Positions 40,906 through 48,675 of a stretch of 64,000 bases of DNA are shown one piece after another. The stretch is taken from contig JAJCJJ010000006.1 in assembly GCA_020555865.1 (NCBI GenBank), forward strand, positions 105,347 through 169,346, given 5' to 3'. The notes below the pieces were generated by a model that saw only the letters and a list, made by a program, of their open reading frames with translations, was not told the DNA's origin and did no database searches. The position numbers were made by a program, and so were the translations under genes. Source of the DNA: a bacterium 210917-DFI.7.65 (GTDB lineage Bacteria > Bacillota > Clostridia > Oscillospirales > Oscillospiraceae). The stretch's first letter is position 1; every line of letters begins with the position of its first letter.

Positions 40906-42078
40906 ATGCAAGAACTGATCTTACTGAAACTCGGAGAGCTGGTGCTCAAAGGACTCAACCGTCACGTGTTTGAAGAACGCCTGTGCGCCAACATTCGCCG
41001 CCGCATTAAGCACTGCGGCAAATTTCAGATCACCTCCAAGCAGAGCACGATCTATATTGAACCGCTCAACGAAGAGGCCGACCTGGACGCTGCCTTCGAA
41101 GCATGCAAATGCATTTTCGGCATCGTAGCCCTTTCCAAGGCCCACCCCTGTGAAAAAACCAAAGAAGCAATTTTAGATACGGCCAAAACGTATCTGCACG
41201 GCCAGCTTTCTGCTGCCACAACCTTCAAAGTGGAATCCAAACGGGCCGATAAAAATTTCCCCATGACTTCCATTCAGCTTTCCCAGTGGGTGGGCGGCGA
41301 ATTGGACGATTGTTTCCCCAACCTGACCGTCGACGTGCACCACCCGGAACTGACGGTGCACGTGGAGGTGCGGGAACGAGCCGCTTATGTGCACGGCAAC
41401 CCCGAACCGGGGGCCGGCGGCCTGCCCGTTTCCATCAACGGCGCGGGTGTGTCACTGCTCTCGGGCGGTATCGACTCCCCCGTATCCTCCTATATGATGG
41501 CCAAACGCGGTCTGGCGCTGGACATGGTGCATTTCTTTTCGCCGCCGTACACCTCGGAGCAGGCCAAGGAAAAGGTGATTGAGCTGGCCCGGCTGCTCAC
41601 GCCCTACACCGGCCACACGATCCTCCACATTGTCCCTTTTACCGAAATCCAGGAGGAAATCCGCAAAAACTGCCCGGAGGAATACTTCACCCTGATCATG
41701 CGCCGCTTTATGATGCGCATTGCCAATCGCGTGGCAGAGCGCATCGGCGCAGGCTGCATTGTCACCGGCGAATGCCTGGGGCAGGTGGCCAGCCAGACCA
41801 TGGAGGCTATGCGTTCCACGGAAGACGCGTGCGATTACCCCGTATTCCGTCCTCTGGTAGGTATGGACAAAGAAGAGATCGTGTCCATTTCCCGCAAAAT
41901 CGGCACCTTCGGCACTTCCATCCTTCCTTACGAGGACTGCTGCACCGTGTTTACGCCCCGGCACCCAAAAACGCACCCGAATCTCAGCGAAGTGCGTGAA
42001 GTCGAGGCCGCACTGCCCATCAGCGAATTGGTGGAACGCGCCCTGGCCGGAGAAGAAAAGCTGAAACTGAGTTGGTAA
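40906..42078 (+). CDS. thiI: tRNA 4-thiouridine synthetase ThiI
   Basis: 390 residues from the ATG at 40906. An N-terminal ferredoxin-like plus THUMP domain (about 1-165) is followed by the PP-loop SGGIDSPV at 186-193, and near the C-terminus DCCTVFTPRHPKTHP with the conserved Cys pair. There is no rhodanese domain, as in most Firmicutes, so sulfur would come directly from a NifS-type desulfurase not present here. It makes s4U8 in tRNA and may also supply thiamine sulfur. Confidence 0.95.
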   Translation: MQELILLKLGELVLKGLNRHVFEERLCANIRRRIKHCGKFQITSKQSTIYIEPLNEEADLDAAFEACKCIFGIVALSKAHPCEKTKEAILDTAKTYLHGQLSAATTFKVESKRADKNFPMTSIQLSQWVGGELDDCFPNLTVDVHHPELTVHVEVRERAAYVHGNPEPGAGGLPVSINGAGVSLLSGGIDSPVSSYMMAKRGLALDMVHFFSPPYTSEQAKEKVIELARLLTPYTGHTILHIVPFTEIQEEIRKNCPEEYFTLIMRRFMMRIANRVAERIGAGCIVTGECLGQVASQTMEAMRSTEDACDYPVFRPLVGMDKEEIVSISRKIGTFGTSILPYEDCCTVFTPRHPKTHPNLSEVREVEAALPISELVERALAGEEKLKLSW

Positions 42079-42094
42079 AAGGAGGGCGGGCAGT

Positions 42095-42598
42095 ATGGCA
42101 AAAACACTTCAGCAAAAAGTGGTTTCCGCACTGAGCAAAGCCGATCTGACGCTGTCCTGCGCCGAGTCCTGTACCGGAGGACTGATCGCCAAGCGCATCA
42201 CCGACGTCTCCGGCGCCTCCGCAGTGTTCCACGGCGGCGTGGTATCTTATGTAAACGCAGTAAAGCAAAACGTTCTTGGCGTGTCCGCCCGGGATCTGGA
42301 GCAATATGGCGCCGTGTCCGCCCCAGTGGGGCGGCAGATGGCCTCCGGCGCAGCGCGTCTGCTGGGCACGGATCTGGCCGTATCCACCACAGGCGTAGCC
42401 GGTCCCAATCCGGACGACCGCGGCAATGCCGTGGGCACCGTGTATGTTTCTCTGTCTGCGCAGGGGAAAACGTGGTGCTATCTGTGCCACTTCGACGGCA
42501 ATCGCGCTCAGGTCCGCCGCGCCGCCGCAGAGTTTGCCCTGAGCCTCGTGCTCCGCTACCTCAGCGGCGCAGATATGGCAGAGGGGGCACTGTCATGA
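42095..42598 (+). CDS. pncC: Nicotinamide-nucleotide amidase (CinA C-terminal domain)
   Basis: 167 residues forming only the CinA C-terminal domain: SCAESCTGGLIAKRITDVSGAS near residue 21 with the catalytic Ser, GGVVSYVNAVKQNVLGV, and STTGVAGPNPDD. The MoCF/CinA N-terminal part is absent, as in PncC proteins that deamidate NMN to nicotinic acid mononucleotide. The stop overlaps the alkD start by 4 nt (ATGA). An AGGAGGG site lies just upstream. Confidence 0.93.
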   Translation: MAKTLQQKVVSALSKADLTLSCAESCTGGLIAKRITDVSGASAVFHGGVVSYVNAVKQNVLGVSARDLEQYGAVSAPVGRQMASGAARLLGTDLAVSTTGVAGPNPDDRGNAVGTVYVSLSAQGKTWCYLCHFDGNRAQVRRAAAEFALSLVLRYLSGADMAEGALS

Positions 42599-43296
42599 GC
42601 TATACCCAGGCCGACTATGACATCCTGCTCGAACGGCTGCGCAGGGAGAGCGATGAGCGCTACCGCGTGTTCAACGAAAGCCTTATCCCCGGCACAGAGC
42701 GCACCTACGGCGTGCGTGCTCCCGCACTGCGTAAAATTGCAAAAGAGCTGCTCCAGGGCGACTGGCGGGCCTTTCTCTCTCTTGTCCGCGCCGGCAGCCA
42801 CGAAGAGCGTCTGCTTCAGGGCATGGTGTGTGCCGGGGCAAAATGCTCCCTCGATGAAAAGCTCACACTGCTGCACACTTTCCTTCCCCGCATCAACAAT
42901 TGGGCCGTATGCGACACGACTGCCGGAGCCTGCAAGTGGAAGGAAGCAGATCTGCCCGCTGTATGGGATTTTTTCGCCCCCTGCCTCCAGAGCCAGCAGG
43001 AATTTGAAGTGCGCTTTGCCGTGGTGCAGCTGATGGACTATTTCTGGCGCGCGGAATGGATCGACCGTTCCCTGGCTGCTTACCGCACCGTCCAGCACCA
43101 GGGCTACTATGTCACCATGGCCCTGGCCTGGGGATTGAGCGTCTTTTTTGTCAAGCAGCGCGCCAAGACGCTGCCCCTTTTGGAGCAGGGCGTATTCCCT
43201 GCAGCCGTGCACAATAAAGCCATCCAGAAATGCCGGGAAAGCTATCGCGTCAGCGCCGAGGACAAAGCATATTTGAACACACTGAAAAAGAAATAG
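42595..43296 (+). CDS. AlkD-like DNA alkylation repair protein
   Basis: 233 residues, all helical. The HEAT-repeat AlkD pattern includes GVRAPALRKIAKEL near residue 38, the central WAVCDTTAG (family NWDLVD-like) near residue 102, and VRFAVVQLMDYF. AlkD glycosylases remove bulky or charged alkylated bases, but the branch containing this sequence also has members of unknown activity; the usual catalytic Asp of the NWDxVD motif appears as the Asp of VCDT. It is the last gene of the comM operon and is followed by a terminator. Confidence 0.88.
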   Translation: MSYTQADYDILLERLRRESDERYRVFNESLIPGTERTYGVRAPALRKIAKELLQGDWRAFLSLVRAGSHEERLLQGMVCAGAKCSLDEKLTLLHTFLPRINNWAVCDTTAGACKWKEADLPAVWDFFAPCLQSQQEFEVRFAVVQLMDYFWRAEWIDRSLAAYRTVQHQGYYVTMALAWGLSVFFVKQRAKTLPLLEQGVFPAAVHNKAIQKCRESYRVSAEDKAYLNTLKKK

Positions 43297-43299
43297 GAG

Positions 43300-43331
43300 A
43301 AGGGACAGACTTTGCACGTCTGTCCCTTTTT
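43300..43331 (+). terminator. Terminator of the comM-alkD operon
   Basis: AAGGGACAGAC pairs with GTCTGTCCCTT around 7 nt, then TTTTT. Confidence 0.88.
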
Positions 43332-43382
43332 ACCTATAGGCTATAGCAAGATACTGTTTTGACTCCACGTTTCCCTGTCCCG

Positions 43383-44090
43383 TCATATCACATCCCGCCG
43401 GTCGACGCCCGTCAGGGTGGCCGCCGCACATATGACACCGGCCGCACTGAGCACCAAGGGCACCGCAGCATGATCGGCCAGAGAAAACGGCCCCACCGTC
43501 CCGTTCATCAGCACCAGAAGCAGCAGCGAGGCGATAATCGTAGCTTTGGCCGAGCGGAACACCTGTCCCGCCAGCATGGCAATCAGGCTGACCGTGGCAA
43601 TCACAACGGCTTTCAGTACAATCTGCAGATAAAGGTCCGGCGCAAAAAGGGTATAGTCCATCGGAAAATCCGGCTCCAGAATCTGCCCTGCGGCGAACAG
43701 CATCCCATACAGCAGAAGCTTTGCCAATGCCAGCGCAGCGGCCGAGAAAATCCATACCGCCAAGATCTGCGCCAGCATCAGTTTTTTCCGCGGGATGGGA
43801 TAGGTATACATCACCAGCATTGTTTTGCGCCGCTGCGCCGATGTGACGCAGCCCGCCAGCATAACGCAGGTGAAAACCAAAAACGTCACGTTGCTGACCA
43901 GTTCCACCTGCGAGGAGATATTGAAAGTGCCCGGCGCAGCATCCGGCACACCAGTAACCGGGTCGTTGGCGATGCCCAGGTACACCTGGGCAAACAGGAA
44001 CAGCGCCAGCGCCGCCGTCAGTATCGCTGCTACCAGACCATAGCGCCCAGCTCGGTTTTTCTTCCACTCCAGCACAATCAGCTTGCCCAT
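43383..44090 (-). CDS. ABC-2-type permease
   Basis: 235 residues with about six hydrophobic helices (near 17-37, 70-90, 110-135, 150-180, 185-200 and 210-228). It is the membrane partner of the ATPase encoded 1 nt upstream. It follows a response regulator and kinase in the same direction. The size and layout match transporters for peptide antibiotics or lantibiotic immunity, but substrate is unknown. GAGGA lies 8 nt before the ATG. Confidence 0.85.
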   Translation of the reverse strand: MGKLIVLEWKKNRAGRYGLVAAILTAALALFLFAQVYLGIANDPVTGVPDAAPGTFNISSQVELVSNVTFLVFTCVMLAGCVTSAQRRKTMLVMYTYPIPRKKLMLAQILAVWIFSAAALALAKLLLYGMLFAAGQILEPDFPMDYTLFAPDLYLQIVLKAVVIATVSLIAMLAGQVFRSAKATIIASLLLLVLMNGTVGPFSLADHAAVPLVLSAAGVICAAATLTGVDRRDVI

Positions 44091-44091
44091 A

Positions 44092-45003
44092 TTAATTTTC
44101 CTCCCCTGTCAGGCGCAGATAATAATCCTCCAAGGTGTCGGCATGTTTCTGAAACGAGGCAATGGCCACATTTTGAAGGGCCAGCGCACGGGACAGTTCT
44201 TCCGGCGCCATAGGCGCCTCGTAAATGCGCACCACACCCTCCTGCAGCACTTTGAACCGGCGCACCCCCAGCTCTTCCAGCACCCGCGCCGCCGCGCGCA
44301 CGTCGGGCGTCACCAATTCAATATAGGTCAAGCTCTGTGCAGCCAGCTCGCTCAAAGAAATCTCCCGCAGCAGCCTTCCCCGATGCAGAATGCCCACTGT
44401 ATCGGCTATCTGCTCCACTTCGGAGAGCAGATGACTGGATAAAAACACCGTGGTACCCCAGTCCCGACACAAAGTGCGCAGCAGGTCGCGCACCTGCTTC
44501 ATACCGGCAGCATCCAGAGCGTTGGCCGGTTCGTCCAGCACCAGCAGTTCCGGATGGGTCAGCACCGCCCGGGCCAGCCCCAGCCGCTGGCGCATGCCCA
44601 GCGAGTAATGTTTCACCTTTTTGTTCCCGGCCGCGCCCAGGCCCAACCGCTCCAGCGCTTCCTCCGCCGCACCCGGGCGATGATACCCCATATAGGCACA
44701 ATGCAGACGCAGATTTTCCAGGCCGCTCAGCATTTCGAAAAAGGCTGGAAATTCAATAATGCTGCCCATGCGCCCCAGCGGCGCGCAATCCCCCGGCCGC
44801 AGCGGTGCGCCGAACAGCTCCACCTCCCCGCTGGTGGGTTTCCACAGATTCAGCACCAGGCGCATCAGTGTGGTTTTGCCCGCGCCGTTCGGCCCCAGCA
44901 GAGCATAAACCCGCCCCTGGGGCACGTGCACTTCCACATCGCTCAGGAGGTTTTTTTCACCCAGACGTTTGCACAACCGCCGGCTCTGAATGAGATACGA
45001 CAT
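44092..45003 (-). CDS. ABC transporter ATPase, antibiotic-immunity type
   Basis: 303 residues. Walker A is GPNGAGKTT near residue 38, the signature is YSLGMRQRLGLA near residue 134, Walker B is LLVLDEPANALD and the switch is SSHLLSEV. A C-terminal extension of about 90 residues is typical of BcrA/LanF-like ATPases that pair with ABC-2 permeases. AAAGGAGAG precedes the ATG. It lies 75 nt after the kinase gene, so two-component control of the transporter is likely. Confidence 0.93.
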   Translation of the reverse strand: MSYLIQSRRLCKRLGEKNLLSDVEVHVPQGRVYALLGPNGAGKTTLMRLVLNLWKPTSGEVELFGAPLRPGDCAPLGRMGSIIEFPAFFEMLSGLENLRLHCAYMGYHRPGAAEEALERLGLGAAGNKKVKHYSLGMRQRLGLARAVLTHPELLVLDEPANALDAAGMKQVRDLLRTLCRDWGTTVFLSSHLLSEVEQIADTVGILHRGRLLREISLSELAAQSLTYIELVTPDVRAAARVLEELGVRRFKVLQEGVVRIYEAPMAPEELSRALALQNVAIASFQKHADTLEDYYLRLTGEEN

Positions 45004-45078
45004 GTTTGTTCCCTCTCCTTTCGTCGTGTTCTGTTTCCCATACTACACCCGCCGTTTTGCAATGGTCTTTCGTAAATC

Positions 45079-46032
45079 TTACGATTTTCTTTCGGGGCCA
45101 TCTTGCACCGGTTCCGTCCAGAGCAGCTTCAGCACAAACGTCGTTCCTTTTCCCATCGTGCTCTCAGCCCACAGCGTGCCGCCCATGCCTTCCGCCAGAC
45201 CCTTTGCGATGGCCAGTCCCAGACCGCTGCCGCCCAGAGCACGGCTGCGGGAGTCCTCCGGTGTGTAGAGCCGGTCGAAAATATGGCTCAGCGCCTCCGG
45301 GGCAATGCCCTGTCCCCGGTCCTGCACGCGCACACAGGCGCCGTCCTTCTGCTGCTCCAGCACAATGCCCAAATAGCGTCCCGCCGCACCGTAGCGCACG
45401 GCATTGGAAATCAGGTTGGATAAAATGCGGCGGATAGATTCCTCGTGCCCCCAAACGGGACACGCCTCCTCCGGGACGTGAATTTCCACCTCAAACCGCT
45501 GCTGTGTCAGAAAATCGTAATATTCCAGCGCGGCAGCACGGCACAGCTCACTCAGATCCACCGCAGCACAAGGCAGTTTCGTGTCTCCCGCTTCCAGCTT
45601 GGAAAGTGTAAAAAACGCTTCGCTCAAAGCCAGCACTTCTTCGGCTTTGGCCTGCACCCGGCGCAGCGTTTCACTCTCTTCACCCCGCAGCCGTGCGATT
45701 TCCAACTGCCCCAGAAGTACGGTCAGCGGCGTGCGCAGGTCATGGGCCATGTTGGCAAGCATACGCCGCTGCGCCAAACGGGCGCGCCGCTGCTGCACAC
45801 ACAGTTTTTTCTTTTCCAGCAGCAGCCGGTCGATCTGCCCCAACAGCGGCGTCAAAGCGTCGTCGCACAGCGGCACGAGCAACGCTTCGTCGCTCCCGCC
45901 GTCTAAAATAACCGCCAATTGCTGTGCCGCCTGCGAAAGCTGCCGCCGCAGCCTCCGCTGCCGCAGAGCAAAATGGAGCGCTGCAAAGCCCAGTACGGCA
46001 GCCAAAAGCAGCAGCACACCGTTACCGCCCAT
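45079..46032 (-). CDS. Sensor histidine kinase with a single membrane helix
   Basis: 317 residues from the ATG at 46032 (GGGGG 6 nt upstream; the ATG at 46038 is an alternative). One hydrophobic helix at 5-22 is followed by a linker without an extracellular domain. The H box is HDLRTPLT with His97, then the N box NLISNAVRYG, DRGQGIA and GGSGLGLAI. With almost no external part, it probably senses through the membrane or through its transporter partner. Its start overlaps the end of the regulator gene by 11 nt. Confidence 0.93.
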   Translation of the reverse strand: MGGNGVLLLLAAVLGFAALHFALRQRRLRRQLSQAAQQLAVILDGGSDEALLVPLCDDALTPLLGQIDRLLLEKKKLCVQQRRARLAQRRMLANMAHDLRTPLTVLLGQLEIARLRGEESETLRRVQAKAEEVLALSEAFFTLSKLEAGDTKLPCAAVDLSELCRAAALEYYDFLTQQRFEVEIHVPEEACPVWGHEESIRRILSNLISNAVRYGAAGRYLGIVLEQQKDGACVRVQDRGQGIAPEALSHIFDRLYTPEDSRSRALGGSGLGLAIAKGLAEGMGGTLWAESTMGKGTTFVLKLLWTEPVQDGPERKS

Positions 46033-46723
46033 CGCCATCCCCCAGCTTGTAACCAATGCCCCAAACCGTGCAGATGCAGCGGGGCTTTTTGGGGTCGTCT
46101 TCCACTTTGGAGCGCAGGCGGCTGATGTGAACGTTGACCGCGTTCTCATCGCCCAGATACGCCTCGCCCCACACCGCAGCATAAAGCTGCGCCTTGGTGT
46201 AGACCCGCCTGGGATTGCGCAGCAACAGCTCCAAAATCGCGTATTCCTTGGCCGTCAGCTCCACTGGAATACCGTCCTTTTCCACCCGGCGGGCCGCGCA
46301 GTCCATCGCCAGCGCTCCGGCGCGCAGCACCTGCGCCGGCGCCTCCGCGCCCTCTGCCCACACGGTGGAGCGGCGCAAGTTTGCCTTGATGCGGGCCAGC
46401 ACCTGGCTGACGGAAAAGGGTTTAACCACATAATCATCGGCTCCCAGCCCCAGGCCCAGCGTAACATCCGAATCGCTGTCCCGGGCAGACAGGATAATCA
46501 CCGGAACAGTGCTCCCGCTTTTTCGAATGGCGCGCAGCACATCCAGGCCACTGCGCCGGGGCAGCATCAGATCCAGCAGCACCAGATCGTACTGCGCTGC
46601 GCTAAAGCGGGCGCAGCCTGCCTCCCCGTCGGCAGCCGTATCTACCGAAAAACCTTCGCTTTCCAAAAAATCCCCGAGCATGGCGCTGATCTCCTCATCG
46701 TCCTCCACCAGCAGCAAACGCAC
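46022..46723 (-). CDS. OmpR/PhoB-family response regulator
   Basis: 233 residues from GTG at 46723 (AAGGGGA 7 nt upstream). The receiver domain has the acidic pair at 8-9, phospho-acceptor Asp51 (DLVLLDLMLP) and the conserved Lys in DDYVVKPF. The C-terminal winged helix ends VWGIGYKLG and has the recognition helix NAVNVHISRLRSKVE. It probably controls the downstream kinase-ABC genes. A possible -10 (TACAAT) is at 46764-46769 on the minus strand, without a good -35. Confidence 0.95.
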   Translation of the reverse strand: MRLLLVEDDEEISAMLGDFLESEGFSVDTAADGEAGCARFSAAQYDLVLLDLMLPRRSGLDVLRAIRKSGSTVPVIILSARDSDSDVTLGLGLGADDYVVKPFSVSQVLARIKANLRRSTVWAEGAEAPAQVLRAGALAMDCAARRVEKDGIPVELTAKEYAILELLLRNPRRVYTKAQLYAAVWGEAYLGDENAVNVHISRLRSKVEDDPKKPRCICTVWGIGYKLGDGDGR

Positions 46724-46849
46724 ACGACATTCCCCTTTCTCCTCCGGAATGGTTTCTAGTCCCATTGTAGCACGGCCAGATGGAAAAAGAAATCCCTGGC
46801 CACCGCCCCCGGCCAGGCCAATTTTTTGCCGCTTCGGCGCAAAAAAAGA

Positions 46850-46878
46850 TTGTGCCGGCACGCAAAACGCGCTATACT
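46850..46878 (+). promoter_or_regulatory. Promoter of the miaB-to-divIVA gene string
   Basis: TTGTGC (46850-46855), 17-nt spacer, TATACT (46873-46878). Confidence 0.75.
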
Positions 46879-46951
46879 GTATTAGTTAGAGTATAATTTG
46901 GCAGGATTTGCCTCCCGGTCTTTTGCGGCCGGGGAGACAGGAGAATGTTTT

Positions 46952-48370
46952 TTGAAGCGAGAAGAAGTCGTTGTATCCCCCCAGCAGCTGGCGCGGCAGC
47001 GGGAGATCATGCAGGAGATCCGCACGCATTTGCAGGAAACCCTGGATCATGCGCCCCTGGCCTGCGTAGACACTTTTGGATGCCAGCAAAACGTGGCCGA
47101 CAGCGAACATATTATGGGCATGCTCCGCGAAATGGGCTTCGCTTTTACCGAGGATCCTCATCAGGCCGATGTGGTCATCCTCAACACCTGCGCCGTGCGG
47201 GAGCACGCCGAGCAGCGGGTCTATGGAAATCTCGGCGCCCTGACCCATACCAAAAAGGCCAATCCCCGGCAGATAATCTGCCTGTGCGGCTGTATGGCCC
47301 AGCAAAAACAGGTGGCCGACAAGGTGCGCGCTTCCTACCGCCACGTGGATCTGGTATTCGGCCCCCATGCCCTGTGGCGTTTTCCGGAGCTGCTGCAGAA
47401 GGTCTATCATCAGCACGGCCGTGTGTTTTCCATTGACGACTCCCACGGCTCCATCGCCGAAGGGCTGCCCATCGTCCGCGAAGGCGGCGCCAAAGCTTGG
47501 GTTTCAGTAATGTATGGGTGCAACAATTTCTGCACCTACTGCATCGTCCCCTATGTCCGGGGCCGGGAGCGCAGCCGGGACAAAGCCTGCATTGTTGCCG
47601 ATGTAAAAAGCCTGATTGCCGAGGGTTATAAAGAGATCACCCTGCTGGGACAAAATGTGAACTCCTACGGAAAGGATTTGCCCGAGGCGTGCGACTTTGC
47701 CGACCTTTTGGACGAGCTGGCCCGCCTGGACGGCGATTTCCTGCTGCGTTTTATGACCAGCCACCCCAAGGATGCCTCCCACAAGCTCCTCGATACCATG
47801 GCCCGTCATGAGAAAATCGCCCGTCATCTCCACCTGCCCTTCCAATCCGGTTCCACCCGCATCCTCCAGGCCATGAACCGGGGCTACAGCCGCGAGGAAT
47901 ATCTTGCGCTGGTGGACTACGCCCGCACCGTTATGCCGGATATTGTGCTCACCTCCGATGTCATCGTGGGTTTCCCCGGCGAAACGAAGGAAGCGTTTGA
48001 AGAAACCCTCTCTCTGGTGCAGCAGGTGCGCTTTGACGCGCTGTTCACCTTTATTTATTCCCCCCGTCCCGGCACTCCGGCAGCAAAACTGCCCGACCCG
48101 GTGCCCCGCGCGGAAAAGCAGCAGTGGTTCGACGCCCTGCTGCAGGTTCAGAACGCCAACTCTGCGCAAAAACACGCCGCCTATGTCGGCACGGTGCAGC
48201 GGGTGCTGGTGGACGGCAAAAGCGGTGATTCCCGCTGGCCGCTCTCGGCCCGCACAGCAGGCGGGCGCTTGGTGCATCTGGTGGGTGATGAAGCGTCCAT
48301 CGGCCGCTTCAAAACCGCAAAAATTACCGACAGCAACACCTGGGCGCTCTTTGGCGAACTGACGGAGTAA
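46952..48370 (+). CDS. miaB: tRNA-2-methylthio-N6-dimethylallyladenosine synthase
   Basis: 472 residues from TTG at 46952 (GGAG 8 nt upstream). The N-terminal UPF0004 domain carries three cluster Cys (TFGCQQN, NTCAVRE, CGCMAQQ). The radical-SAM motif is GCNNFCTYCIVPYVRGRE near residue 190, and a C-terminal TRAM domain begins near residue 400. It adds a methylthio group to i6A37 of tRNA. miaA, which makes the substrate, is 8 kb downstream in the same string. Confidence 0.96.
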   Translation: MKREEVVVSPQQLARQREIMQEIRTHLQETLDHAPLACVDTFGCQQNVADSEHIMGMLREMGFAFTEDPHQADVVILNTCAVREHAEQRVYGNLGALTHTKKANPRQIICLCGCMAQQKQVADKVRASYRHVDLVFGPHALWRFPELLQKVYHQHGRVFSIDDSHGSIAEGLPIVREGGAKAWVSVMYGCNNFCTYCIVPYVRGRERSRDKACIVADVKSLIAEGYKEITLLGQNVNSYGKDLPEACDFADLLDELARLDGDFLLRFMTSHPKDASHKLLDTMARHEKIARHLHLPFQSGSTRILQAMNRGYSREEYLALVDYARTVMPDIVLTSDVIVGFPGETKEAFEETLSLVQQVRFDALFTFIYSPRPGTPAAKLPDPVPRAEKQQWFDALLQVQNANSAQKHAAYVGTVQRVLVDGKSGDSRWPLSARTAGGRLVHLVGDEASIGRFKTAKITDSNTWALFGELTE

Positions 48371-48438
48371 TGCCCAGGCGCACAGACCACAGCGATATTT
48401 GATTTCAAAAAAATTCAACAGAAAAGGAGCCAATCACC

Positions 48439-48630
48439 ATGGAATGTATCAAATGCGGAATGGAAATGAAAAAAGTAAATCTGTTCGGCCTGCCCGGCGT
48501 GAATATGACGCTCTCCCAGGGCGTGCCCAACTGGCAGGGTATGGAAATCCGCAGTGCTGTGCGCTGCCATGTCTGTCCCGGCTGCGGCTATGTGGAACTG
48601 CAGGCCGTTGAACCTTACAAATTCCGGTAA
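48439..48630 (+). CDS. Small zinc-ribbon-like protein
   Basis: 63 residues with two Cys pairs: CIKC at residues 3-6 and CHVCPGCGY near residue 46, enough for one zinc site. Between them is a hydrophobic segment with Gly/Pro turns. AAAGGAG lies 9 nt before the ATG. It sits between miaB and mutS in the same direction. Function unknown; a nucleic-acid-binding or cofactor role is only a guess. Confidence 0.82.
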   Translation: MECIKCGMEMKKVNLFGLPGVNMTLSQGVPNWQGMEIRSAVRCHVCPGCGYVELQAVEPYKFR

Positions 48631-48675
48631 ATTTCTCCCCACCGACCAGAAAGAGAACACATACGAGGTGAAAGC

